Source: Vibrionales bacterium SWAT-3 (GTDB taxonomy: Bacteria > Pseudomonadota > Gammaproteobacteria > Enterobacterales > Vibrionaceae). Taken from it: a stretch of 64,000 bases of DNA. Under the pieces are notes generated by a model that was not told the origin of the DNA, did no database searches, and was given only the letters and a program-made list of their open reading frames with translations. A program made the position numbers and the translations under genes. Positions 53,766 to 64,000 of the stretch are shown here, piece after piece. The DNA lies in assembly GCA_000169995.1 (NCBI GenBank), contig AAZW01000007.1, positions 62,001-126,000 on the forward strand, read 5' to 3'. The first letter of the stretch is position 1, and each line of letters opens with the position of its first letter.

Positions 53766-55385
53766 ATGAAATTAAGTAACTTATCTATCAAGTCAAAACT
53801 CGCCTCAATTGTCGTTCTATCGGTTGTACTGCTAGTAATGGCATCTACATTTAACCTCATGCAGCAAAGAGCCAGCTCTATGGAAGAGCGGCAGGATAAG
53901 CTCAGCGCTCAAGTTGAAACGGCCATTAGCTTAGCCAACTATTACTACAGCCAACGCAGTGTGCTCGGTGAAGAAGTTGCAAAGGAGCGAGCGCTGCAAG
54001 CGATTGAAACGCTTCGTTATGACAACACCAATTACTTTTGGATCCTCAACCAGCAACTCAACATCATTAGCCACCCATTAAAGCCAGAGCTAAATGGCAC
54101 CAACGCAGGTAACTTGAAAGATGGAGCAGGAAAGCACCATTGGCGTGAAATGGTGAATATCTCACACTCTCCTCAAGAGAAAGGCTTTCTCGATTACCAG
54201 TGGATGAGCCCTCAAGGTGAACTCAAAGATAAAATCTCTTACGTACAACTCTTCCCAGAATGGAACTGGATTATTGGCTCAGGAATACTGGTCGCTGATA
54301 TTCAAGAGGCTTTCTACGCGTTAGCACTTAAAGAAGGCATGGTCGCGGTTGTTTTATCAGGCTTACTGTTTGCGATGGGTTATGCGATTTCTAACAACAT
54401 AATCGTTCCGCTTAACAAGCTTATCGATAACACACATAAAATTGCCGATGGTGACCTCCGTGTTCGCATGAACATGACACGCAAAGATGAGTTGGGCGAT
54501 ATGAGCCACCAGATCGATACCATGCTCGACAAGCTGCAAACAACGCTTCGTACAGCAAACGAGTCTGCAGACCTGTCTAGCAATATGGCAAGTCATATTG
54601 CGCAGGCCAGTGAAGAAGCTGCTACCAGTGTCAATTCGCAACATGCACAACTTGAGCTGTTATCGACGGCAATGACAGAGATGAGCGCGACCATTTCAGA
54701 TGTCGCGATGAATGCAGAAAACACCGCTGCGAGTACCAACAAAGTGGTTGATCATGCTAACCAAAATGATGAAAACATGCAGGTAACCGCAACTACCATA
54801 TCTCAAGTATCTGAGAACATTTCGACTGCAAATAACTTGGTCAGAGATCTTCAATCTGGTGTTACAGAGATAAGCCAAGTAGTCGGCGTGATTCGTGATG
54901 TATCAGAACAAACCAATTTACTGGCGCTCAACGCTGCGATTGAAGCAGCACGAGCTGGGGAACAAGGGCGCGGGTTCGCTGTCGTTGCCGATGAAGTTCG
55001 TAATCTAGCGAGTCGCACGCAGAACTCTACCAACGAAGTGCAATCAACCATTGAAAAACTAACACAGCAAGCTGAACGCACGTTTAATGCTATGCAAAGT
55101 AGCAACGAGAAAGTGGACCACAGTGTGGTAGCGTCTAACGAGACACGCCAGCAACTCGATGTGATTGTGAATGAGCTACACAACGCTAATGACATGGTCT
55201 CTCAAATTGCTGCAGCGTCTGAGCAGCAGAGCACAGTAGCAACAGAAATGAGTGAGAGTGTTACTGGTATTCATTTGGCTGCTAACGAAGTCTTACAGGC
55301 TTCACAATCGCTGGCTGAAGACAGTCAGAAGATGGCAAACACCACTGAGCACCTTACTGAACAGTTGAAGTACTTTAAGGTTTAG
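53766..55385 (+). CDS. Methyl-accepting chemotaxis protein with single Cache domain
   Basis: This 539-residue chemoreceptor has helix 1 (about residues 11-30), a periplasmic sCache_2 domain (about 45-185, with NTNYFWILN and [12 protein letters not shown]), helix 2 (about 190-215), HAMP (to about 265) and a signalling domain with [19 protein letters not shown] and [13 protein letters not shown]. sCache_2 sensors often bind small organic acids. No CheB/CheR tethering pentapeptide is seen at the C terminus. Confidence 0.92.
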   Translation: MKLSNLSIKSKLASIVVLSVVLLVMASTFNLMQQRASSMEERQDKLSAQVETAISLANYYYSQRSVLGEEVAKERALQAIETLRYDNTNYFWILNQQLNIISHPLKPELNGTNAGNLKDGAGKHHWREMVNISHSPQEKGFLDYQWMSPQGELKDKISYVQLFPEWNWIIGSGILVADIQEAFYALALKEGMVAVVLSGLLFAMGYAISNNIIVPLNKLIDNTHKIADGDLRVRMNMTRKDELGDMSHQIDTMLDKLQTTLRTANESADLSSNMASHIAQASEEAATSVNSQHAQLELLSTAMTEMSATISDVAMNAENTAASTNKVVDHANQNDENMQVTATTISQVSENISTANNLVRDLQSGVTEISQVVGVIRDVSEQTNLLALNAAIEAARAGEQGRGFAVVADEVRNLASRTQNSTNEVQSTIEKLTQQAERTFNAMQSSNEKVDHSVVASNETRQQLDVIVNELHNANDMVSQIAAASEQQSTVATEMSESVTGIHLAANEVLQASQSLAEDSQKMANTTEHLTEQLKYFKV

Positions 55386-55457
55386 CGCTGTTCACCAGAA
55401 ACTTATAGCGGCCATAGAACCATAGAATCAATAGCTGTTACATAGGCGGCAACCATA

Positions 55458-55498
55458 AAAAACACCTCCGAACCTTATTCAAGTGCGGAGGTGTTTTT
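55458..55498. terminator. Bidirectional terminator
   Basis: AAAAACACCTCCG and CGGAGGTGTTTTT pair around a 15-base loop, between the chemoreceptor (plus) and mscS-like gene (minus). Confidence 0.88.
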
Positions 55499-55528
55499 GT
55501 TTCTATCAATCTAACGAGAAACCTAAAA

Positions 55529-56419
55529 CTAAGAGTGTGTAGCCACTGAGATTTTAGGTGGGTTGATATTGTGTTTCTTAAACTCTTTCATGACACGTAG
55601 CGTAATATCAGTCTCGAACAGCTTCTCATAGGCTGTATCCACCACATAAGCCTTACAGGTTAGCTGTATTGCTAGGTAGTTATCAGTGATGGTCTGTTTC
55701 ACCAATACCGTCACAGGCTTGGGTAAGTGGATGTAACGACTTGATGAGGCCGCTTCCTGTATCAAATCACGGGCGAGGGTGATGTCCTCATCCATACCGA
55801 CATAAAACGGAATCACCACCTGCATATCCAACGCGCCATAGTTACCACTCGTAGTGACTTCGTTTAAGAACTTGTTGTTCGGAATCGTGATGATGTCGTC
55901 GTTCAAAGTTCTCATACGTACAGAGCGTAAACCGATAGTAATAATGTCGCCGTAGTTACCTTCAAACGTGACGCGGTCACCTACTTGAAATGGTCTGTCA
56001 ATCATTACGGTGATACCCGCGATGAAAGAGGCCGACAAGTCTTTAAGCGCAAAGCCAACCGACACCGCTAGCGTACCGCCAATCAGAGCCAAGATTTGGT
56101 CGTTGATGCGGAAACTCATCATGAACACGATAAGACCCGTACTCACATAAATGAAAAACTGCATGAATGATTGAAGCTTTTGCAACAGCATTCGATATTG
56201 CACGAATTGGCTACCAAAGCTGGTCACCATTGAGTTAATGAACTTCAATAATAACCACATCGCTGCAATGACGATGATAGAGAAGAACACGCCACTCCAA
56301 CGAACCAAGCTCGCGATCTTAGAAATGTTTTCTACATTGGCTAACTCTTCTGTCGCGTAAGTCGGGAAACTTACCGCCGTCGCCAAGCCAACAAGTAATA
56401 GGACAAATAACTTCTTCAT
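55529..56419 (-). CDS. MscS-family mechanosensitive channel
   Basis: This 296-residue protein has a signal peptide or first helix (residues 1-22), two further helices, the pore-lining helix with GGTLAVSVGFALKDLSASFIAG, the beta domain (DRPFQVGDRVTFEGNYGDIITIGLRSVRMRT) and a C-terminal alpha/beta domain. It would release solutes on osmotic downshock, or act as a gated conductance. It begins one base after a large membrane protein gene, and the pair looks like a unit. Confidence 0.9.
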   Translation of the reverse strand: MKKLFVLLLVGLATAVSFPTYATEELANVENISKIASLVRWSGVFFSIIVIAAMWLLLKFINSMVTSFGSQFVQYRMLLQKLQSFMQFFIYVSTGLIVFMMSFRINDQILALIGGTLAVSVGFALKDLSASFIAGITVMIDRPFQVGDRVTFEGNYGDIITIGLRSVRMRTLNDDIITIPNNKFLNEVTTSGNYGALDMQVVIPFYVGMDEDITLARDLIQEAASSSRYIHLPKPVTVLVKQTITDNYLAIQLTCKAYVVDTAYEKLFETDITLRVMKEFKKHNINPPKISVATHS

Positions 56420-56420
56420 T

Positions 56421-58766
56421 TTACTTCACCAATAAATGTTGACGGTCGAGAACGTTAGTAATGTGACGGAACCAGTGATCAGAGATTCTTGCCTTATCTT
56501 CATTCCAACCAATGTAACCACGGCTCTCAAAGTAGCGAAGAATACCTGTGATTTCAGCAATACTTAACTGAGTACATTCTGATAGCACCTCAGTAGACGC
56601 AATCTCTAACTGAACGATAGAGCGCAGCACCGCCAGCATAGGTTTTGGCATGTTCTCTAGTTCTTGCGCTTCTGGTACATGGAACAACCTGACTACCGCT
56701 TGGTCTGTCTCTTTGTTTCTGTTCAAAGAGAGACGGAAGAAGCGCAGTGCAACGGTTGGGTTACCATCTGAGTAGTGCCACAAGATACGATAGAAACCTT
56801 GGCGTGCACGTTCTTCTTCGCTCATGTCATCTTGGTCCCACTGCTTTGGTACCACTAAACCATCAAATGATAATGGCTTCTCAAGCTCAGTATTAATGCG
56901 GCTAGTAAGCAACTCGCCAACTTGTTTCTCTGTCCAACGCGGAAGGAAACAGACCAAATCAAACAACAGACGCTCACCACGAGCTCGGTCGACAAATCGC
57001 CAGCTAGACTTAGCAATCGACATCACGATTCTATGGTTCTTCTTCGAACGACGCAGTAAGTTAGTCAATCGAATCAGATCAGAAAGACCACCAACCATTG
57101 GTTTAACTAAGCGCTGGGCATTATCAATTGCAATCAGGTAAGTCGTGTCGCTCTTACGAAGATGCGCCAAGATTTGAATCTCAGTTGCGTCTTCTTCTAG
57201 GCCGATGCTTACCGCAAGATGACACAGTAATTCTTGGTAGCCCGCGTAAGGACAGCTAACGTAAATTGGCTCCGCATTCGATACCTTGTGCAGCAGGGTA
57301 TACAGAAGCGTTGTTGCACCCACACCACGTTCACCAGATACGATACAAATCGCTGGGCTGTCAGACATCAAATAGCGAGAAAGTTGTTTAACCTCGTCGC
57401 CTGCATAGTCAATCAGCTCGCTGTCGATGGATCCAGGTAGAATGTATTCGTATGTTTGATCGCCTTTAATACGCACTAAGTTTTTCTGATTCTTATCGAG
57501 GTCAGACTGCTTAGCCACTTCAATCCTAAACAGGTAAGCCAGTGCTTGACTAAATACTGTGTAGTTTGAAAGCAGCGACATGATGCGATGCTGGAAGTGA
57601 TAAACACTCAACCAAGCAATACCAAGCGCAGTCGCGAGGATGTTAATTAAGAAGGTATCTTGGCGATTCACGGCCCAATTAACCCACACGGGGCGATCAG
57701 AGATATGTTCTAGGCTATTGAATACCTTCGCTCTCCATAATCGAAGTACCGAGATGGTTACTAGTACAAACCAGAAGAATAGAACGCTGTAAATCCAACT
57801 GTAAATGGTGCCTTTACCTAGCGTAATACTGGAAATCTGAAGAATCACACCAGCAACAATGAAGCTCCATACGTAACGGCGAATCGTTGAAAGGCGTAGC
57901 GCAATGACTTCTTTGTTTGAGGTACGTCCCATGCGGTATGCAAACTCAAGAATGAAGCTGATTGCGATCGAGCCACCTAAAATCCACCACGTGAAGATCT
58001 CAAGGAATATCAGATGTTGCAGGCTAGGGATACTTGATAGAACTCGCAGAGACAGGGTGATCGCAATTAACCAAGCAATGGCTCTATCCGCACGGCTCAC
58101 ATACCAAATTAAACGAATCAGGAATGGAGGGTTTGGTTTCGCTTCGAGCAGGTTAACGCGAAACAGTTCGATTAACCTTTTGCTGTTCGCTAACCACCAA
58201 ACCAGTGCAAAGTAGATGAACAGTACTTTTAACGCCGCACCGATTACCGGCACCGGCGAGATAAAGATATCTTTAATAAGCGCTTTGAAGCTGCGTATTT
58301 GGAAATACACCAAGTATTCGACGTTTAGCTTTGTCAGTTCCCACTCTTGCTTAAACTGAGTAACACCGTAAGGGCCAAAACCGGTCAAGCGCTCTCTGTT
58401 ACTTGCGGTGCTTTGCTCCAATAAGTGCTGCTTACTCACATTCAAACTGTTCAACGTGACGTAGCTAGACTCCACATCGAACCACTGCTCTGGCTCGCTG
58501 CTTTCACGATAGGCTTTGAGTCGTTGGTCGAACTTAACGATTTGCTGATTCTGGACACGAAGTACCTCTGCGAGCAGTCGGTTTACTTTGCGTTTGTCAG
58601 ACGCTTCCATAAACAGAGGGTCGGGTAGTTGATCGATCCGATTATTCAGATCTTGGGCGATGTCAGAGACCTGAGGCTGTGATTGTAAGTCATATTCCAA
58701 GTTGGCATGACTCGGCCATGAGAGCATGGCTAATATGAAGAATAAGAAGCGCGGTAATGAACGCAT
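56421..58766 (-). CDS. Membrane protein with degenerate AAA/STAND-like NTPase and winged-helix domains
   Basis: This 781-residue protein has a signal peptide (about 1-21), a periplasmic helical region, about six membrane helices (between residues 160 and 410), then a cytoplasmic NTPase-like domain and a C-terminal winged-helix-like region (about 710-770). The P-loop reads GERGVGATT, with Ala484 for the Lys, and the Walker B segment YLIAIDNAQRL has Asn549 for the Glu. It resembles ExeA/TniB-type AAA domains but probably cannot hydrolyse ATP. I know of no named family; it sits directly before an MscS channel gene and may gate or anchor it. Confidence 0.75.
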   Translation of the reverse strand: MRSLPRFLFFILAMLSWPSHANLEYDLQSQPQVSDIAQDLNNRIDQLPDPLFMEASDKRKVNRLLAEVLRVQNQQIVKFDQRLKAYRESSEPEQWFDVESSYVTLNSLNVSKQHLLEQSTASNRERLTGFGPYGVTQFKQEWELTKLNVEYLVYFQIRSFKALIKDIFISPVPVIGAALKVLFIYFALVWWLANSKRLIELFRVNLLEAKPNPPFLIRLIWYVSRADRAIAWLIAITLSLRVLSSIPSLQHLIFLEIFTWWILGGSIAISFILEFAYRMGRTSNKEVIALRLSTIRRYVWSFIVAGVILQISSITLGKGTIYSWIYSVLFFWFVLVTISVLRLWRAKVFNSLEHISDRPVWVNWAVNRQDTFLINILATALGIAWLSVYHFQHRIMSLLSNYTVFSQALAYLFRIEVAKQSDLDKNQKNLVRIKGDQTYEYILPGSIDSELIDYAGDEVKQLSRYLMSDSPAICIVSGERGVGATTLLYTLLHKVSNAEPIYVSCPYAGYQELLCHLAVSIGLEEDATEIQILAHLRKSDTTYLIAIDNAQRLVKPMVGGLSDLIRLTNLLRRSKKNHRIVMSIAKSSWRFVDRARGERLLFDLVCFLPRWTEKQVGELLTSRINTELEKPLSFDGLVVPKQWDQDDMSEEERARQGFYRILWHYSDGNPTVALRFFRLSLNRNKETDQAVVRLFHVPEAQELENMPKPMLAVLRSIVQLEIASTEVLSECTQLSIAEITGILRYFESRGYIGWNEDKARISDHWFRHITNVLDRQHLLVK

Positions 58767-59227
58767 AAAAGTCTCTTAGAATTATGAGGTTAGGATTAAT
58801 ATAGTCAGATAATCGAGCTTTGTGAAATCTCGTGCATGAATGAGGGCGAGTACTTTATCCCCGAATCTTGGTGTTTTGTCATGAAACTGTCAGGCGTTAG
58901 ACTAGTATTTGTGCATTAGAGGGTGTTGTGAATAGCTATGTGTAAAGAAGCTTTGGTTGTAACGGGTTGTTATGCGATATATTAAATTATTTATAAGAGA
59001 TATGTATTTATATAAGGCGGATTTTACTCAGTGGCTCAATACTTTATATGTTGCACAGTTTGGCTATTTATCGCTCTATAAATAGAAATCAAAAATGTGA
59101 GTTATCTCAAACTATGATTTAGCTAGGTTATCGCTCACTTATTAGCGGGTAATTGCAATCAATACTTGCAGTTAAAGCCCTGAACAAGTAACGTTGCGGC
59201 GTTTTTCACATTAAAAAGGTAAAGGCA
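58767..59227. other. 461-base divergent intergenic region
   Basis: AT-rich DNA between the NTPase-like gene and ybiT. A short AACG/CGTT hairpin followed by five T near 59190 in the ybiT leader could be a weak attenuator. No gene or RNA was recognised. Confidence 0.35.
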
Positions 59228-60811
59228 TTGATCTCCACAGCAAATATCACCCAACAATTCGGCGCTAAGCCACTTTTCGAAAATATTTCAGTTAAGTTCG
59301 GCGAAGGTAACCGTTACGGTTTAATCGGCGCGAATGGCTGTGGTAAATCGACGTTCATGAAGATCCTATCTGGTGAACTTGAGCCTAGTGCAGGTAACGT
59401 AAGCTACGATCCAAACGAGCGCGTTGCAAAGCTGAACCAAGACCAATTCGCTTACGAAGAATTCTCGGTAATCGACACAGTTATCATGGGTCACAAAGAG
59501 CTTTGGACTATTAAACAAGAGCGTGACCGCATCTATTCTTTGCCAGAAATGAGCGAAGAAGACGGCATGAAGGTAGCTGATCTTGAAGTTCAGTTCGCTG
59601 AAATGGACGGTTACATGGCAGAAGCGAAAGCGGGTGAGCTTCTTCTTGCCGTAGGTATCGAAGAAGCATTGCACTTCGGCCTAATGAGCGAAGTAGCACC
59701 TGGTTGGAAACTTCGTGTGCTTCTAGCACAAGTTCTGTTCGCAGACCCGCACATCATGCTTCTTGACGAACCAACGAACAACCTGGACATGGATACCATC
59801 AAGTGGTTGGAAGATACGCTAAACCAACGTAACTGCACAATGATCATCATTTCGCACGACCGTCACTTCCTAAACTCTGTTTGTACGCACATGGCTGACC
59901 TTGATTACGGTGAACTTCGCCTGTTCCCAGGTAACTACGATGAGTACATGACGGCTGCGACTCAAGCACGTGAACGTCTACTGTCTGATAATGCTAAGAA
60001 GAAAGCACAAATTGCTGAACTTCAAACGTTCGTTTCTCGTTTCTCTGCTAACGCATCTAAAGCGAAGCAAGCAACGTCTCGTGCTAAGCAAATCGATAAG
60101 ATTCAACTTGAAGAAGTAAAAGCTTCTAGCCGTCAAAACCCATTCATCCGTTTTGAACAGTCTAAAGAGCTATTCCGTAACGCACTTGTAGTTGAAAACC
60201 TATCTCAAGGTTTTGAAGAAGACCTATTCAACAAGTTCGATGCGATCTTCGAAGTAGGTGAGCGCGTTGCGATCATCGGTGAGAACGGTGTGGGTAAAAC
60301 AACACTACTGAACACACTAGCTGGCGAACTTGAAGCTCGCACTGGTGAATACAAGTGGTCTGAAAACTCAAACATCGGTTACTACGCTCAAGACCACGCA
60401 CATGACTTCGAACAAGACATGAACCTGTTCGATTGGATGAGCCAATGGCGTCAAGAAGGTGAAGACGAGCAGGTGGTTCGTGGCTTCCTGGGTCGTATGC
60501 TATTTGGTCAAGACGACATTAAGAAATCAGTTAAGGTAATTTCTGGTGGTGAGCAAGGTCGTATGCTTCTTGGTAAGATCATGATGCACAAGCCAAACAT
60601 CCTACTTATGGATGAACCAACTAACCACATGGATATGGAATCTATCGAAGCGCTTAACTTGGCTCTTGAGAACTACAAAGGCACATTGTTCTTCGTATCT
60701 CACGACCGTGTATTCGTAGACTCTCTAGCAACGCGTATCCTTGAAATCAAAGATGGCAAGATCAACGATTTCCGTGGTACTTACGCTGAATTCCTAAAAG
60801 CACGTGGCTAA
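59228..60811 (+). CDS. ybiT: ABC-F family ATPase, YbiT-like
   Basis: This 527-residue soluble protein has two ABC domains (Walker [11 protein letters not shown] and [10 protein letters not shown], both Walker B with DEPTN) and an interdomain linker of basic helices (about 240-310). It lacks membrane domains. Sequence and length match YbiT, one of four ABC-F proteins of E. coli, which bind the ribosomal E site. Start TTG 59228 with AAGG upstream gives the [13 protein letters not shown] terminus. Codon use is highly biased, suggesting good expression. Confidence 0.92.
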   Translation: MISTANITQQFGAKPLFENISVKFGEGNRYGLIGANGCGKSTFMKILSGELEPSAGNVSYDPNERVAKLNQDQFAYEEFSVIDTVIMGHKELWTIKQERDRIYSLPEMSEEDGMKVADLEVQFAEMDGYMAEAKAGELLLAVGIEEALHFGLMSEVAPGWKLRVLLAQVLFADPHIMLLDEPTNNLDMDTIKWLEDTLNQRNCTMIIISHDRHFLNSVCTHMADLDYGELRLFPGNYDEYMTAATQARERLLSDNAKKKAQIAELQTFVSRFSANASKAKQATSRAKQIDKIQLEEVKASSRQNPFIRFEQSKELFRNALVVENLSQGFEEDLFNKFDAIFEVGERVAIIGENGVGKTTLLNTLAGELEARTGEYKWSENSNIGYYAQDHAHDFEQDMNLFDWMSQWRQEGEDEQVVRGFLGRMLFGQDDIKKSVKVISGGEQGRMLLGKIMMHKPNILLMDEPTNHMDMESIEALNLALENYKGTLFFVSHDRVFVDSLATRILEIKDGKINDFRGTYAEFLKARG

Positions 60812-60890
60812 TCTAGACTAGTGCTTCGGACAACCACTGTTTGTAGACATCGATAGTCTACAGATAACAGAAGTGTCCTTATAGAATTAA

Positions 60891-60926
60891 AACGCCCTTA
60901 TCAGCATAAAGCGATAAGGGCGTTTT
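60891..60926. terminator. Bidirectional terminator
   Basis: AAACGCCCTTATC and GATAAGGGCGTTT pair around a 10-base loop with a T run on the right, between ybiT (plus) and the chemoreceptor (minus). Confidence 0.88.
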
Positions 60927-60983
60927 TTATTACCTACAGTTTATTCAGAGGTGGTGACAGCCCACAACAAAGTAGGCTACACA

Positions 60984-62873
60984 TCAGAATTTAAACTGAG
61001 CCACAATCTTCTCTAATTTCACACTCACGCTCGATACCTGTTCACTACAACGCACTGATCCTGATACTACGGTATGTGTATTACTTGCTAGATGAGCGAT
61101 GTCGCTGATGTTTCGGTCGATCTCCGCAGATACCATGGATTGTTCTTCAGATGCTGTCGCTATCTGACTGTTAAGGTCGAACATCTCTCCGACTTGAAAG
61201 TGGATACCTTCAATCGCATTGACCACATCTTTAGTCTGGTGCTTAACTTGTTCGGTTTGTTCTAAGCTTGCCGACATCTTAGCGACAGTCTTGGCAATAC
61301 CGGACGTCAAACCATGGATAGTCGATTCAATCTGATGAGTCGAGTCGTTAGTCATTAGTGAAAGCTCTCTCACTTCAGAGGCGACAACCGCAAAGCCTCG
61401 TCCATGATCGCCTGCGCGTGCGGCCTCAATTGCCGCGTTAAGCGCGAGTAGGTTAGTTTGTTCAGCAATCCCTTGAATCGTCGTCACCACTTGATTGATT
61501 TCACGGCTCTGTTCTTCAAGTTGTACGATTAAGTCTTGCGACTCTGCAATGTTCTCAACCAACACGTTGATACTCGCATCTGTTAAGTGTGTTTCTTGTA
61601 ATGCTTGATGGGCGTTATCTTTAATTTTCTCTGCATTAGTCGCGGCATTCTCTATATTGGCTGTGACCTCGTTACTGGTCATCACCAATTCGTTAACTGC
61701 CGTTGCGACAGACTCCGATTGTTGTTTCTGTTTCTCTGCATTGCTCATGCTTTTGATCGCGGCTTCTTCAGAACTGCATGAACTCTCTGTCAACACAGTC
61801 ATAACTCCCGACAACTCTTTAATGTTGCCGTGAAGCTTATTGATGAAGGTATCAAACGAGTGAGCAAGTTGAGCGAGCTCGTCGTTACCTTTAGCGTTCA
61901 TTCTTGCGGTTAAGTCTCCATCGCCATTGGCAATCGACTCCATCATGACGTTTATCGCTTTGATACGCGCGAGTATGTTGCGACCAATGAACACCAACAA
62001 CAACGAAAGCAGAGCAACAATAGCGGCGCCAAACAGATGCAACATATTTTGTGTGTGCCTAACTGCCGCTGTAATCGCTTGGCTTATCTCATTCTGCACT
62101 TCTTCAATAGCTTGTTCCGTTTGATGGACATTGCTGCGTAAAGCGCCTCTAAGCCCCAACTCTGCAGACAAACCTAGATTGCTGTTAGCAACCAACAGAG
62201 TTTCAACTGCATCCTTATACTCGGAATAGGCTCGCTCAGTGGCAATCGAGGTTTGGGAGTAAGGTTCAAACTCAACAAGAGCATTGGTTAACGCCGCATT
62301 AGTTTGGCTATTAATATGTGCGAGGTAATGGAAGTCTTTTTCGATCAGCTCTAACAACGCAAGTTCCAGTGCCAAGCTTGATTCTGATTCGATTGCTGAT
62401 TTTAGCGCTGTTCTTTTTCCATCAAGAGCTGCGACAAAACCCAAAGGTGGGGTTGTACGTTCAATGTCGTTCACTTGATTGACGATCTGGTGGAACTGTT
62501 TCTGGTACTGATGAAGGGTGTCGGATATCTTGGTCATTTGCTCGGTCAGGTGAAGTTCGTGCGAAGTGAGAGTTTGGTTCAACGTCACCAATCTTTGATT
62601 CAATATGTCGGCGGTTTTATCGAAACGCTCTGCGTATTTTTGATCGTGGCGAGACAAGAAGTCTTTCTCATGTCGCCTAAGCGTTAATAAATCTACTGAG
62701 CTTCTGAGGTTTTCGGTCGCAGCGATCTCCAATGATTCCAATTTGTCTAAGCTGAGTTGCTCGTAGACGGCATAGATAAAAACAGAAATAAACAGGGTGA
62801 GGTTGATTAAAATAAACTTACTGCGAATAGAAAGAGACAGCAGAGGATGCTGAGGTTCCGATGGATTACTCAT
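60984..62873 (-). CDS. Methyl-accepting chemotaxis protein with HBM-type sensor
   Basis: This 629-residue chemoreceptor has helix 1 (about residues 18-36), a helical bimodular sensor (about 40-285) marked by LRRHEKDFLSRHD and LIEKDFHYLAHIN, helix 2 (about 287-308), HAMP and a signalling domain with [22 protein letters not shown] sensors in pseudomonads bind organic acids in two stacked bundles. The ligand here is unknown. Confidence 0.92.
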   Translation of the reverse strand: MSNPSEPQHPLLSLSIRSKFILINLTLFISVFIYAVYEQLSLDKLESLEIAATENLRSSVDLLTLRRHEKDFLSRHDQKYAERFDKTADILNQRLVTLNQTLTSHELHLTEQMTKISDTLHQYQKQFHQIVNQVNDIERTTPPLGFVAALDGKRTALKSAIESESSLALELALLELIEKDFHYLAHINSQTNAALTNALVEFEPYSQTSIATERAYSEYKDAVETLLVANSNLGLSAELGLRGALRSNVHQTEQAIEEVQNEISQAITAAVRHTQNMLHLFGAAIVALLSLLLVFIGRNILARIKAINVMMESIANGDGDLTARMNAKGNDELAQLAHSFDTFINKLHGNIKELSGVMTVLTESSCSSEEAAIKSMSNAEKQKQQSESVATAVNELVMTSNEVTANIENAATNAEKIKDNAHQALQETHLTDASINVLVENIAESQDLIVQLEEQSREINQVVTTIQGIAEQTNLLALNAAIEAARAGDHGRGFAVVASEVRELSLMTNDSTHQIESTIHGLTSGIAKTVAKMSASLEQTEQVKHQTKDVVNAIEGIHFQVGEMFDLNSQIATASEEQSMVSAEIDRNISDIAHLASNTHTVVSGSVRCSEQVSSVSVKLEKIVAQFKF

Positions 62874-63094
62874 GGTTAATTCCCTTTAAGCCGGTGACGT
62901 TGATATTCATCTTTAATTTTTATTAATAGATTCATTAAATTGATGAATATGTAACTAATAGCTTATTGAGGTGTTAAATCAAGATTTGTTTTAGGAAAAA
63001 CTAATTTAAGACATGATAGGTGTAGGTTTAGATGGTCTGAAGCGTGAAACCTGTATCAGCGACGAATTGGGATGGAAACTGAAGAATATAAAAA

Positions 63095-63116
63095 AGGTGC
63101 AGCTGATACTGCACCT
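63095..63116 (-). terminator. Terminator after fdhD
   Basis: AGGTGCAG and CTGCACCT pair around a 6-base loop; on the minus strand TTTTTTATA follows. It ends the fdhD transcript. Confidence 0.82.
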
Positions 63117-63151
63117 ATAATAAATTCACTAAGCGCGAATTAACTGTACGC

Positions 63152-63976
63152 TTACTGTGCGCCTTTGACGTCGAAATCTATCTTGTCTGCACCTGTAAAG
63201 ACTTGGAAGCGTAACCCTTTAGCACGAGCAATCGTTGTTATGCCAAACTTCTGCGCTAAATCTAAGCCCATTTGTGTAACGCCAGAGCGTGATAGCAGAA
63301 CAGGGATTCCCATCTGCGCTACCTTAATCACCATTTCAGAGGTTAGGCGGCCTGTGGTGTAGAAGATCTTATCTCCGCCATCTTCTTTGTTAAGCCACAT
63401 CTCACCCGCTAGGGTATCAACTGCATTGTGACGGCCTACATCTTCCACAAACGACAACACTTGATCGTCTTTGCAAACAGCACAGCCATGAACCGCACCC
63501 GCTTTCTTATAGGTGTCGTTATAATGAGTCAGCGCTTCTAGAGCCGTATAGATTTCAGATTGCTTAATCTTGGTTTGAGGCACTTGGTAATCTTCCAATT
63601 GCTTCATCACGTTGCCATACATGGTGCCTTGACCACAGCCAGACGTTACCGTCTTCTTCTTCAATGCTTGTTCAAGTTGGCTGGTATCTTCTTTGGTGAT
63701 AACCGCTGCAGAGCTAGTTTCCCAATCGATGATGATTGATTCAACGGCTTCTGGATCAGACAAGAAGCTTTGGTTTTTCAAATAACCTAATACTAACGCT
63801 TCTGGGCGTGAGCCTAATGTCATCAGCGTTACGATCTCTTTCCAGTTCAACATAACGGTAAGAGGGCGCTCACACGCGATTTGTTTCGTTAGCTTTTCGC
63901 CATATTCATCAAACACTTCAACTTCGATGGTCTGAAGTGGGTTTTCACTGGTTTTTATTATGTTTGGTTTTACCAC
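63152..63976 (-). CDS. fdhD: Formate dehydrogenase accessory sulfurtransferase FdhD
   Basis: This protein of about 274 residues delivers sulfur to the molybdenum or tungsten cofactor of formate dehydrogenase. The catalytic loop reads TSGCGQGTMYG: the first Cys is kept, the second Cys of the E. coli CxxC motif is Gly, as in other family members. GCAVCKDD and GRHNAVDTLAGE follow, then FYTTGRLTSEMV. Start is GTG 63976 (AGGA 7 bases upstream) or GTG 63982. Formate dehydrogenase genes are not in the window and may lie beyond its right edge. The tup-mob operon 14 kb away would supply its metal cofactor. Confidence 0.92.
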   Translation of the reverse strand: MVKPNIIKTSENPLQTIEVEVFDEYGEKLTKQIACERPLTVMLNWKEIVTLMTLGSRPEALVLGYLKNQSFLSDPEAVESIIIDWETSSAAVITKEDTSQLEQALKKKTVTSGCGQGTMYGNVMKQLEDYQVPQTKIKQSEIYTALEALTHYNDTYKKAGAVHGCAVCKDDQVLSFVEDVGRHNAVDTLAGEMWLNKEDGGDKIFYTTGRLTSEMVIKVAQMGIPVLLSRSGVTQMGLDLAQKFGITTIARAKGLRFQVFTGADKIDFDVKGAQ

Positions 63977-64000
63977 AGTCACGTCCTACTTAATGAGATA

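Overview
The window looks like chromosomal DNA of a marine Vibrio, probably near the Splendidus clade. The clues are a syp-type symbiosis/biofilm polysaccharide locus, a Vibrio-type NorM next to riboflavin synthase, DUF3802 and DUF2960 proteins, a MobB-MoeA fusion, three chemoreceptors and YbiT. No tRNA, rRNA, CRISPR array, insertion sequence or phage gene was seen. All functions are read from sequence and memory of families; no search was run.

Layout: 0-2.8 kb holds an RraA-like enzyme and small plus-strand membrane or zinc-ribbon proteins. 2.9-9.6 kb is a LysR regulator followed by a three-gene RND efflux operon (adaptor, pump, NodT-type outer membrane factor). 9.8-29.4 kb is a minus-strand syp-like polysaccharide locus with recognisable A, B, C, D, G, H, L, M, N, O, P, Q and R genes. 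E, F, I, J and K are missing; a betaine ABC operon (proXWV type) and a free-standing Hpt gene lie between D and G. 29.7-35.5 kb has an exported ATP-dependent DNA ligase, NorM, riboflavin synthase, fructosamine kinase, DUF3802 and an NlpC/P60 lipoprotein. 35.6-44.7 kb has a chemoreceptor, AzlCD, a broken ridA followed by cysteine desulfidase and a YheO-like regulator, a sterol-desaturase-like enzyme, a DTW protein, NagK and DUF2960. 44.9-53.5 kb is a tungstate/molybdate uptake and cofactor operon (tupABC-mobA-mobB/moeA), divergent from a sigma-54 response regulator and sensor kinase. 53.7-64 kb holds two more chemoreceptors, an MscS channel paired with a membrane NTPase-like protein, YbiT and FdhD.

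How the parts fit: four sites in the syp-like locus resemble sigma-54 promoters, three of them with good matches to the SypG box, which splits the locus into sypA-D, L, M-O and P-R units driven by the sypG product. The same logic appears at the tup operon: a good -24/-12 element faces away from a sigma-54 regulator, with GGACAAAA repeats between, so this two-component system may control oxyanion uptake and pterin cofactor synthesis. That regulator carries an in-frame TAA before its DNA-binding domain, and ridA carries another at codon 9.

The least explained items are the MscS/degenerate NTPase pair, the reduced syp locus with its separate Hpt and lysine-less SypD, and the putative tungstate two-component circuit. 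Two translation starts (RND adaptor and the ORF at 948) lie in inverted repeats that could hide the ribosome binding site.
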